From contig JACOEH010000031.1 in the NCBI GenBank assembly GCA_024998685.1, positions 1 to 56,161 on the forward strand: a DNA stretch of 56,161 bases, read 5' to 3'. A program made the position numbers and the translations under genes. Positions 1-7,339 of this stretch are shown piece by piece. Position 1 is the first letter of the stretch. Each line of letters opens with the position of its first letter. The DNA comes from Nitrospira sp. GTDB lineage: Bacteria; Nitrospirota; Nitrospiria; Nitrospirales; Nitrospiraceae. The notes below the pieces were generated by a model that had not been told where the DNA came from, did not search any database, and worked only from the letters and a program-made list of their open reading frames with translations.

Positions 1-372
1 CAGCCCCGGGGCTCATTCATCACTCCGATCGCGGGGCTCAATATTGTGCCCAGGTATATCAAGCAACGCTGAGGCAGTTCGGGATGATCCCATCCATGAA
101 TCGGAAGGGGACTTGCTCTGACAACGCGCCGCTGGAGAGTTTCTGGGGAACGCTGAAGAATGAGCTGGTGCATCATCGTCACTACAAGACCCGTGAGCAG
201 GCTCGGCGCGAGATCTCGGAGTACATCGAGATCTTCTATAACCGTCAGCGGCGGCATTCGCGGCTCGGGAATCGCTCGCCCGCTGCGTTTGTCCAGCAAT
301 GGGTCCGTCAACAGCCGGCGGCGTGAGGCTGCAATTCATGGCGTCCACTATTGACAACCGGGGTCACTTCCA
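1..372 (+). mobile_element. 3' part of an IS3-family insertion sequence
   Basis: The element enters from outside the window and carries the C-terminal part of its DDE transposase. The likely right end is the stretch after the stop that finishes near base 372 with CACTTCCA (reading inward from the end, TGGAAGTGACC). This placement rests on the fact that recognisable IstA coding resumes directly after it. The left end is outside the window, so the terminal repeats could not be matched. It appears to have inserted into the istA gene of an IS21-family element. Confidence 0.5.
3..326 (+). CDS. IS3-family transposase OrfB, C-terminal part (partial at window edge)
   Basis: This is the last part of an IS3-type integrase-like transposase; the frame is open to the left edge of the window, so the start is missing. 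Two catalytic-core landmarks are visible: HHSDRGAQY, which carries the second Asp of the DDE triad, and LESFWGTLKNEL, which carries the catalytic Glu. They are followed by the typical tail with YNRQRRHSRLG and SPAAF. These fit the rve domain of OrfB. The protein would catalyse strand transfer of the element. The OrfA part and the first catalytic Asp lie outside the window, so it is not possible to say whether the whole copy is functional. Confidence 0.85.
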   Translation, partial: APGLIHHSDRGAQYCAQVYQATLRQFGMIPSMNRKGTCSDNAPLESFWGTLKNELVHHRHYKTREQARREISEYIEIFYNRQRRHSRLGNRSPAAFVQQWVRQQPAA

Positions 373-904
373 GGCCCAACTCGATGAATGGACCGCGACG
401 ATTGCCGACCGGCGGGTGCATGGCACGACGCATGAGGAGCCGCTCGCCCGGTTTGCGCGAGAACGCGACCACCTGGTGTCGCTGGCGAGCCAGCGCGGTT
501 TTCAGCAGAAGGCACGGGTCTCGCGGATCGTGGCCGAGGACTATTTGGTCAGCCTGGCGACGAACCGCTACTCCGTCCCGTTTCGCTTCATCGGGCAGCG
601 CGTCGAGGTGCATCGACGGGGGGACATGGTCTACATCTTTCACCGGGACCAGGCGATCGCGACGCACCCGGTGCTTCCCGGCACCCATCAGTTCCGGATC
701 CAGCCGGAGCACGGCCTTGGGGCCATTGCGCGAATCGCCCGCCACCGGCGGTCCACCGTGAGCGATCGGTCCCCTCGCCCCGATGCCTTGCCGGAGGTCG
801 AAGTACGGGATCTGGCCTGCTACGAGGCACTGTGCGGGAGCGCCGTGGCCCATGAGGTGCAGCCATGCGCGCAGCCCAACTGGACCGGCTCCGTGATCAA
901 TTGA
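373..904 (+). pseudogene. istA: IstA transposase fragment (IS21 family), C-terminal part only
   Basis: The conserved IstA tail starts at FQAQLDEW and includes RRVHGTTHEEPLARFARER, the usual end of the integrase core. A C-terminal domain of about 130 residues with YSVPFRFIGQRVEVHRRGD follows, typical of Mu/IstA-type beta-barrel regions. Everything before this is replaced by IS3 sequence, so the open frame that reaches back to base 299 is a chance junction and not a real start. The stop lies about 40 bases inside the istB start, the normal istA-istB overlap. The IstA catalytic triad is not present here. Confidence 0.75.
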
Positions 905-1646
905 CGCGCTTGCGGCTCTTGAAGAGTCGGAAGCGGCTGGAGGCCCTCTTACAAGAAGCGGCCGCCAAGGAGCTGCCCTATGCCGACTTCCTCGACCAGG
1001 TGCTCGGCGAAGAAGTTGCGTCCAAGGCCGCGAAGAATATTGCGATGCGGACGAGTTTGGCGCGGTTTCCATTCGTCAAGAGTCTGGAGGTTTTCGACTT
1101 CAGCTATCAGCCCTCGTTGGATAAGAAGCAACTGCAGCAGGTAGCGACCTGCCACTTCATCGAGCACGGCGAGAATGTGGTGCTCTGGGGCCACCGGGGA
1201 TCGGCAAGAGCCACTTAGCCATTGGGGTCGGGCTCCACGCGATTGCGCAGGGCTACCGGGTGTTGTTCACGACAGCCGCCGCCATGATCGCCACGCTGAC
1301 TCGGGCGCTCACGGAGAATCGGCTGGAGGACAAGCTGAAGCTCTATACCATTCTCCGGTTGCTGATCATTGATGAGATCGGCTATCTGCCCATTGACCGC
1401 ACCGGGGCGAACTTGTTCTTTCAGCTCATCTCACGCCGCTATGAGAAGGGGCCGATGATTTTGACCAGTAACCAAAGTTTTGGGGCTTGGGGAGAAATCT
1501 TTGGCGACCGGGTGTTAGCAACCGCGATTCTGGATCGGGTGCTGCATCACGCGATCACCATGAATATCCGCGGCCATTCGTATCGGCTGAAGGAGAAACT
1601 CAAAGCCGGACTGGTGCGAGTCGAAGAAGCGTCAACGACAACCTAA
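865..1646 (+). pseudogene. istB: IstB helper ATPase (IS21), single-base frameshift in the Walker A region
   Basis: IstB is the AAA+ ATPase that selects target DNA for IS21 transposition. The first frame (865-1218) gives the N-terminal helical region and ends just after ENVVLWG. A second frame, entered near 1185, continues with the intact P-loop GPPGIGKSH, the Walker B segment LLIIDEIGYLP and the conserved SNQSFGAWGEIFGD. Restoring one C around 1183-1185 (CTCTGGGG to CTCCTGGGG) rejoins the two into a normal protein of about 260 residues. I read this as an inactivating deletion; a sequencing error at this short C/G run is the alternative. Confidence 0.8.
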
Positions 1647-1702
1647 CGGGGTGGGGGAATTTTCGATGACCATACCTGGGGAAATTTGGGTGACCCTTGA
1701 CA

Positions 1703-1954
1703 GTGAGCCGGGCATGCGTGCGGAGGACCGCCTGCTCGAACGTGGCCGATACCCTCCGGGCCAGCTGATGCAGTCGTCGGGATCGCTCCAAAAACCACGT
1801 CGGATCTCCTTGGCGATACCGCCGAATCCATTTGTGCACCCACTCCCGACTGCGTCGCAGAAATCGCGCAACCCAACTGATCGACCGCTGGTGCAACCAC
1901 CAGCCGACGCATCGCTTGCGCTCCTCGATCAGCTCCGCACTTTTTTTGACTCAT
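1703..1954 (-). pseudogene. IS481-like transposase, N-terminal fragment with a poly-A frameshift
   Basis: The protein would begin MSQK and then needs a one-base shift at a run of seven A (plus-strand T run, about 1940-1947) to continue SAELIEERKRCVGWWLHQRS. The next segment, ISWVARFLRRSREWVHKW, is a helix-turn-helix as in IS481 and related transposases, followed by a basic RRYRQGDPTWFLERSR linker. Coding stops at the IS21 boundary, so the catalytic domain is absent. The A7 run could be a slippery site in the parent element, but with the 3' half gone it has no function here. Confidence 0.55.
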
Positions 1955-2060
1955 ATCATTCCCTCCTGATGGACTGGAGGGATCTTTCTATCCGTTTTGT
2001 CGGTGTCGGCCAAGTGTCAGCGATGTCTTGTCAGTTCGCTGTCAACGATGTGTGTCATGT
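1703..2060 (-). mobile_element. Remnant of an IS481-like element truncated by IS21
   Basis: The interval keeps the first ~80 codons of a transposase plus its upstream end. Upstream of that gene lie two copies of CATCG(T/C)TGACA (about 2029-2060), which may be part of the terminal repeat. The gene is cut at 1702 by the end of the IS21 element. The rest should sit on the far side of the IS21 copy, outside the window. The family assignment rests only on the helix-turn-helix N-terminus, so a related DDE family is possible, and the outer boundary is approximate. Confidence 0.4.
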
Positions 2061-2072
2061 GACCACTAAAGG

Positions 2073-2957
2073 TTATCCGGCCTGGAGGTCGTGAATCTGG
2101 TCGATGAGCCGTTGGAGTTTCGCGACGGCGTGACGGCGCTGGTCAGGAGTCATGCGCTGGTCAATGGCTATGACCATAGCCTTGGCATTTTCACGCATTT
2201 GGAAGACCGCATTTTGATAAGGCTGGGGAGCAGTCTGATCGTGGTACAAGAACATGGAGCGAAGTTCTCGGGTGATCTGCTCGGGAGTCCGGTACTGATA
2301 GAGGAGGTTCACGAGCTCCTGCCGGCGTTGCTTCTGATAGGCGACCCACATCGGTTGCACATCGGGTAGCGCGAGGCTCCAATCGCGGATCTGTGCCTGC
2401 TGCTCTTTAGTCAGCCACCCCAACCAGTCTTTCGCCAACTCCAAGGTGGTCTGAGCCCTTTCTTTGAGCCGCTCCGGCGTGGAAATCTGGACGAGACGCG
2501 AGGCGTTGGCGTTGTCCTTCTGCAATGCCGATTCAAACCTGCGCACCTGCCGGGCCTCGATCGAAGCGAGGAAGACCCCGCTGTCGGCCACGACACGTTC
2601 AAAGAGGTCCGTGCGCAGACGATCATAGGTGGCATAGGCCCAGTCGATATCAGAACCGGTGAGCCCTCGCTCGACTCGCTGACCGATCTCTCGAAGAAAA
2701 ATTTCATACTGCGGCAAGGCGTCGTGCCGATGTCTCGCAAGTAAGAGGGGAAGGCGTTGTACCAGATCCTGGCGCTGGTCATGATTCAGGGCAAAGTAGT
2801 GGTCGAGTTTCCAGAGGATGATTCGGTCGGCATACCGATAGGCCGTAGTGGTGAATGAGCAGCCTGTGAGAGCCGCCAACACGATTACGGCTGGACACCA
2901 CGTCCACCAGCTGCGCCATCTCCGCTCACGTCCATCTCTTCTGGTCCAGTAACTCAT
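2073..2957 (-). CDS. DUF6279-type lipoprotein
   Basis: This is a 294-residue protein with a basic N-terminus, a hydrophobic stretch (PAVIVLAALTG) and a lipobox LTGC, giving a lipidated Cys at residue 33 for export by Sec and signal peptidase II. The body is almost entirely alpha-helical and rich in Arg and Gln (for example RYADRIILWKLDHYFALNHDQRQ and LAKDWLGWLTKEQQAQI). This matches what I know of the DUF6279 lipoprotein family, whose function is not established. It stands alone downstream of the transposon remnants; no strong ribosome site is visible before the chosen ATG. Confidence 0.75.
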   Translation of the reverse strand: MSYWTRRDGRERRWRSWWTWCPAVIVLAALTGCSFTTTAYRYADRIILWKLDHYFALNHDQRQDLVQRLPLLLARHRHDALPQYEIFLREIGQRVERGLTGSDIDWAYATYDRLRTDLFERVVADSGVFLASIEARQVRRFESALQKDNANASRLVQISTPERLKERAQTTLELAKDWLGWLTKEQQAQIRDWSLALPDVQPMWVAYQKQRRQELVNLLYQYRTPEQITRELRSMFLYHDQTAPQPYQNAVFQMRENAKAMVIAIDQRMTPDQRRHAVAKLQRLIDQIHDLQAG

Positions 2958-3070
2958 ATCGGCAGGGATATGTTCTCAAGCAAAGTGCAATGATGCAAGG
3001 TGATGTCGGAAGAAAAATTGCTGTGTACTGAGTTTCTGTGTAAGGCGGGCTGCCCAGCAGAAGTGAATAC

Positions 3071-3349
3071 TCACGTAGGAATATCGCGGGTGCCGTCGTA
3101 GGTGGTACGGGATTGGAACGAGAACTTGACGACGTCGCCATCTCGGACTGGCGAATCTTCCGACCCGATCTTCTTGTTGATCGTAATCAGTGCTTCACGG
3201 CTCTTGATGTATTGAAGCAGCCCGCCCAGTTGCGCCTGGTTCGCTTGAATGAGTTGGTTCACGGTGGTCACGCCGGTAACAGGCACGTCGAGCTCACTTT
3301 CATCGACAACTGCGCGCAATGTTCGGCCAAAAATTTGTATGGAAACCAT
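3071..3349 (-). CDS. MoaD/ThiS-like beta-grasp small protein
   Basis: This 92-residue protein has the size and strand pattern of a ubiquitin-like beta-grasp fold: VSIQIFGRTLRAVVDES, then TTVNQLIQANQAQLGGLL, then ALITINKKIGSEDSPVRDGDVVKFSF. The 'VRDGDVVKF' loop is the usual hallmark of MoaD/ThiS proteins. It lacks the C-terminal Gly-Gly needed for thiocarboxylate formation and instead ends RDIPT, so it is unlikely to be a conventional sulfur carrier. It follows the fused FAD/Fe-S dehydrogenase on the same strand, 81 bases downstream, and may be co-transcribed with it. No partner E1-like enzyme is nearby. Confidence 0.6.
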   Translation of the reverse strand: MVSIQIFGRTLRAVVDESELDVPVTGVTTVNQLIQANQAQLGGLLQYIKSREALITINKKIGSEDSPVRDGDVVKFSFQSRTTYDGTRDIPT

Positions 3350-3430
3350 CGAATCCTCTATCGAGTTAATCGACGACCTCGTCTCACCGGGAGCTCGGCG
3401 CGGACTCTACCTGATCAGAGAAAATGGATC

Positions 3431-6268
3431 TCAGCTCTGCTCACGTTCTGCCGCCTGATAAGCTTCCTGCAGAAGCTGGGCGACATGTTTGACCTGTACC
3501 GACTTCCCCACTCCGTTCTTGAGCTGGATCATGCAGGCCGGACAACTAGTGGCGACCACGTTCGCCTCGATTTGTGTGATGGCTCGGGCTTTCCGGTCGA
3601 AGATCTTCTGCGATGTGGCGTAATCTTTTATGAGGTACGTGCCCGCGCCGCCGGCACAACGGTCGGCATCCTGCATTTCCACGAAATTGACCCCCGGCAA
3701 TGACGATAGCACCTGCCGTGGCTCCTTCGTCACCCCGGCTGCACGCAAATGGCAGGATGAATGATAGGTGACACGTGTCGTCGTCCCGTCGGCTTTGGCC
3801 ATCGGAGGATGCTGCGGCGAGCGGGCGACGAATTCAGAAATATGCACCACTTTCTTGGCCAGTTCTTCGGCTTGCTGCCGTTCCGCCCCGTCCGGGAAGA
3901 GTGTGGGATAGTCTTTCAGCATCAGCGTGCACGATGCGCAGCCGGTCACGATCGTCTCATACAAGACGAACGAGCGAATGTTGAATCGCGCTCCCTCGCG
4001 TGCGAGGTCGACGTGCCCATAGGTTTGGATCGGTGTCCCTGAGCAGCGTTGCGGTGGCAGGGCGGGCTCGACCCCATGTTTCTTCAACACTTCGATCACG
4101 GCGTCTCCCACTCCATCATCGAAATAGTTTGCGGCACAGCCATGGAAATAGGCTACCCGACGTGTCGGCGGTGAGTCTGACTCATTGGGGATCAAATGTG
4201 CATACCGTTCGCGCAAGTGCAGTGGAGCCAGTTTAGGTAGCACGAGATCGTGCGGCAAGCGCGCCGTCGGCGCCAATGCCTTGATGATCGGCCTTGTGAT
4301 CCGTTCGAGCAGGCGTCTTATGACTGGACGACCCCAGATTCTTTGTGTGCTTGCCAAGAAACGCAAAAACGATTCAAAGACTGTTCCCTTCGCTTGTTGC
4401 TTGAATATCCAGCCGGCCAACCGGTTGGGATGCTCTGCTCGCTTCTGAAGAATCAGATCGGACACGTCCACACCGGCCGGACAGATGGTACGACAGGATT
4501 TACAGTTCAGACAGGCCTCCACCACCCGCTTGGAATTGAGATAGCTGTAATCCTTCGCCGTGACGATCTCAAACCAGCCTCGTGAGCTCATGTCCTCGGA
4601 TTGAAAGACGTCATACACGGGGCAGACTGAATTGCATTTGGCACAGGTCGCACAGGATTTGGACAGTCTGGTGTAGTCGATATGATCGGTAAACGCTGCC
4701 TCGCTCAACTTGATCCCGGGATTGAGCACGTTGCCTGGGTCGAACGATCTTTTGACTTGAACGAAGAGGTCGTAAAGTTCCTCGCCGAACATCTGTTTGA
4801 CGAACTCGGCACGGACGCGGCCATCGCCATGTTCACCACAGATCGAGCCGCCAAAACGATTCAGGACGGTCGCATGGATATCTCGATAGGCGCTTACCAT
4901 CTTTTCGAAATCGCCGGAATCGTTCACGTCCAGCAGGGGAACGATGTGCGCGTTCCCATTTCCAATATGGCCGAAGATCGCAACCGGGACTCGCTGCCCT
5001 TCGAAGAAGTTTTCCAGATAACGGATCAGCTCGCTGATGCGCTCCGCCGGCACGACAACATCATCCACAAAATTGATGGGCTTCTTCTTCGGATCGAATC
5101 GATAGAGAGTCGGATAGAGTGCCTTCCTCGCTTTCCAGAGTTGCTCCCGACGCTCCGGAGCGAACGCAAGTGTAAGTTCTGACGCTAGTTTGTAAGGCCG
5201 ACAGACTGTGGCCATGGCTTCAGCCCGCTCACGGAGATCGGTCTCGGGGGAATCAGCATCCAGTTCCACCAGCAACGTGGCCGCTGCATCAGCCGGAATG
5301 CCATGCCTCCCTCTACCGATCAAGTTGAGCGTATTGGCATCCATGACCTCCAAGGCGCTTGGTTGGAGCGTCAGGAGCTGAGGCACGGCCTCGCCGACCT
5401 CTTCGAGACTCTGGAAATGAATGAGGGCGGTCAGCGTGGCCTTGGGCTTGTCAACCAGCGTGAGCTTGGCTTCACTCACCACACCCAACGTCCCTTCGCT
5501 CCCGACGAATAACTTCGGGAGGTCGAAATACCCGCGCGTTACCCCATCGGCTAATGCAAACAAATTGTATCCGCAGCTGTTCTTGCTGACCGTCGGCTGC
5601 TTCGCGGCGATGAGGCCCGCATGGGATTTCGTCAACATCATGACGTGACGCAACGCCTCCACGGCTGTCAGCAGAGGCTCAAGCGCCGGATCATCGAGGG
5701 CATAGGCTCGCGCCTCGATCCAGGACGACGAAGTGAGGCATATCCGGAGACTCTGGACATTGTCCTTTACCGAGCCATAGCGCAATGTATGAGGCCCGGA
5801 AGAATTATTGGCGACCATGCCACCGAGTTTGCACATGTCCCCGCTCGACGGATCCGGCCCAAATAACAGCCCCTGCAAGCTGAGTTGTTTGTTCAATTCG
5901 GCCAGCACGATTCCCGGTTGAACCCGAGCCCACCTCTCTTCCCGATTCACTTCAAGGATTCGATTCAGACGCGAGACGTCGAGAATGATGCCTGACCCGA
6001 TGGCAGACCCGGTTAAATTCGTCCCGGCTGCCCGAGGCGTAAGAGGAATGCCGCGTGTCACCGCATAGGCGACGGTTGCAGCGATGTCCTCTTCTGATTC
6101 AACAAGGACGACCGCCTGTGGAGGAATACGATACATGCTGGCATCCACGGCATAGGCCGTGATCGTGGGCACGTCATCTTTGACTTTCTCCGCTCCCAGG
6201 AGAGCGCGAAGATCACGAGCGACTGCGTGAGCTCTCGTCGGCAGGATCAATGTCGATGAAGCCATCAT
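3431..6268 (-). CDS. Fused FAD-linked oxidase / 4Fe-4S dehydrogenase (GlcD-GlcF type)
   Basis: This 945-residue enzyme joins the two halves of glycolate- or D-lactate-oxidising complexes. Residues ~48-270 form the FAD-binding PCMH-type domain (PRAAGTNLTGSAIGSG, SSGDMCKLGGMVANNSSGPH). Residues ~280-520 are the FAD oxidase C-terminal domain, with FGHIGNGNAH and CGEHGDGR. Two 4Fe-4S motifs follow: C539/C542/C545/C549 and C586/C589/C592/C596. Two CCG-type segments end the protein (around CSGTP and CAGGAGTY), each with the first paired Cys altered. It likely oxidises a D-2-hydroxy acid and passes electrons to the quinone pool at the membrane; the substrate (glycolate, D-lactate or 2-hydroxyglutarate) is not readable from sequence. 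It is divergent from a D-2-hydroxyacid dehydrogenase gene, which makes glycolate/glyoxylate chemistry plausible. Confidence 0.85.
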   Translation of the reverse strand: MMASSTLILPTRAHAVARDLRALLGAEKVKDDVPTITAYAVDASMYRIPPQAVVLVESEEDIAATVAYAVTRGIPLTPRAAGTNLTGSAIGSGIILDVSRLNRILEVNREERWARVQPGIVLAELNKQLSLQGLLFGPDPSSGDMCKLGGMVANNSSGPHTLRYGSVKDNVQSLRICLTSSSWIEARAYALDDPALEPLLTAVEALRHVMMLTKSHAGLIAAKQPTVSKNSCGYNLFALADGVTRGYFDLPKLFVGSEGTLGVVSEAKLTLVDKPKATLTALIHFQSLEEVGEAVPQLLTLQPSALEVMDANTLNLIGRGRHGIPADAAATLLVELDADSPETDLRERAEAMATVCRPYKLASELTLAFAPERREQLWKARKALYPTLYRFDPKKKPINFVDDVVVPAERISELIRYLENFFEGQRVPVAIFGHIGNGNAHIVPLLDVNDSGDFEKMVSAYRDIHATVLNRFGGSICGEHGDGRVRAEFVKQMFGEELYDLFVQVKRSFDPGNVLNPGIKLSEAAFTDHIDYTRLSKSCATCAKCNSVCPVYDVFQSEDMSSRGWFEIVTAKDYSYLNSKRVVEACLNCKSCRTICPAGVDVSDLILQKRAEHPNRLAGWIFKQQAKGTVFESFLRFLASTQRIWGRPVIRRLLERITRPIIKALAPTARLPHDLVLPKLAPLHLRERYAHLIPNESDSPPTRRVAYFHGCAANYFDDGVGDAVIEVLKKHGVEPALPPQRCSGTPIQTYGHVDLAREGARFNIRSFVLYETIVTGCASCTLMLKDYPTLFPDGAERQQAEELAKKVVHISEFVARSPQHPPMAKADGTTTRVTYHSSCHLRAAGVTKEPRQVLSSLPGVNFVEMQDADRCAGGAGTYLIKDYATSQKIFDRKARAITQIEANVVATSCPACMIQLKNGVGKSVQVKHVAQLLQEAYQAAEREQS

Positions 6269-6356
6269 AGACGATCGTGCATCTTAGCTCGCGGACTCTT
6301 TGAAGAACCAGAGTCGTTGTCGGTCACCTATGAATTCTCTTACAATGGAGAGATCC

Positions 6357-7313
6357 ATGGAACATCCGACTTTATATGTTACCCGCCTGTTGCCTCAACC
6401 GGTGCTGGATGCAATTCCCAGACAGTATCGGATGCTGACCGAACCGACGGATCTGCCGTCGACGGAGGAGACGCTGCGCCGCGGCTTCGCCGCGGCGCAG
6501 GCGGTTATTTGCACGCTGACGGACCGTATCGATGCATCAGTGTTGTCCCACGCGACGAAACTGAAAATCATCGCGAACTATGCGGTAGGTTACAACAATA
6601 TCGATCTTCCTGCCGCGGCTCAGCGCGGCATCATCGTGACCAATACACCGGATGTGCTGACCGATGCCACCGCTGACCTAACCTGGGCTCTCTTGCTCGC
6701 GTTGCCGAGGCGGGTTCTTGAAGGAGATGCCTGGGCTCGAACCGGTCGCTGGCCGGGATGGACACCGACACAGATGCTGGGTGCCGATGTGTCAGGAAAG
6801 ACGCTGGGGATCATCGGCATGGGGCGGATCGGACAAGCGGTCGCGCAACGAGCAGTGGGGTTTCGGATGCCGGTGATCTACGCAGGCCGTCACAGCATTT
6901 CCAGCCCGCCCGGCGTCTCATGGACTCGGCGCCCTCTCGATGACGTACTCGCGGAGTCTGATTTTGTTTCGCTTCATGTTCCGCTCACCGAGGCCACTCG
7001 TCATCTCATCGACCGGCGCAGGCTTGCTCTGATGAAGCCGACCGCCTTTCTCATCAACACGTCGCGCGGCCCGGTCATCGACGAGGCTGCCTTGATGTCG
7101 GCGCTTGAGACAAAAACCATCGCAGGAGCCGGCCTTGACGTCTACGAACATGAACCGGTTGTTCCCGTCCGGTTCGTGTCTCTGCCAAACGTGATCCTTC
7201 TTCCTCATCTAGGATCAGCCACACTCGAGACACGTGTCCGTATGGGACTTATTTGCCTCGATAATATTGCAGCTGTGTTGGAAGGTCGACCGGCACTGAA
7301 TCAGGTGAACTAG
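6357..7313 (+). CDS. D-isomer-specific 2-hydroxyacid dehydrogenase (glyoxylate/hydroxypyruvate reductase-like)
   Basis: This NAD(P)H-dependent cytosolic reductase has about 318 residues. The Rossmann motif is GIIGMGRIGQAV. The catalytic set is readable as Arg in NTSRGPVID, Glu in YEHEPVVP and His in LLPHLGSAT. The start is placed at the ATG of MEHPTLYVTR because GGAGAG stands four bases upstream; the open frame extends 19 codons further, but those have no family resemblance. The closest functional guess is glyoxylate reductase (GyaR/GhrB type). It runs divergently from the FAD/Fe-S oxidase, so the two could interconvert the same acid pair. Confidence 0.85.
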   Translation: MEHPTLYVTRLLPQPVLDAIPRQYRMLTEPTDLPSTEETLRRGFAAAQAVICTLTDRIDASVLSHATKLKIIANYAVGYNNIDLPAAAQRGIIVTNTPDVLTDATADLTWALLLALPRRVLEGDAWARTGRWPGWTPTQMLGADVSGKTLGIIGMGRIGQAVAQRAVGFRMPVIYAGRHSISSPPGVSWTRRPLDDVLAESDFVSLHVPLTEATRHLIDRRRLALMKPTAFLINTSRGPVIDEAALMSALETKTIAGAGLDVYEHEPVVPVRFVSLPNVILLPHLGSATLETRVRMGLICLDNIAAVLEGRPALNQVN

Positions 7314-7339
7314 AAATATGTTGAAAATGTGGGTAAGTA

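Larger units (their letters stand above)
373..1702 (+). mobile_element. IS21-family element, 5' end cut by the IS3 element
   Basis: The interval holds the C-terminal part of IstA and a frameshifted IstB, in the usual IS21 order. Downstream of istB lie two similar copies of a GGGGAA(A)TTT..GTGACC-like motif (about 1652-1672 and 1679-1697), as expected for the multiple transposase-binding repeats of IS21 ends, and the element appears to finish at TTGACA (1702). The istA 5' half and left end would lie beyond the IS3 insertion, outside the window. With istA interrupted and istB frameshifted, this copy should be dead. Confidence 0.7.

Noticed and set aside
299-372. Start of the IstA frame at 299
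   Set aside because: The codons before ~371 are IS3 sequence in a chance frame; IstA similarity begins at FQAQLDEW.
308-1072. 254-codon open frame on the minus strand over istA
   Set aside because: It is antisense to recognisable IstA coding and spans the IS3/IS21 junction, with no protein-like features.
1171-1210. Programmed frameshift in istB
   Set aside because: IstB is normally one continuous frame, and no slippery heptamer or stimulatory structure was seen; a deletion or sequencing error is simpler.
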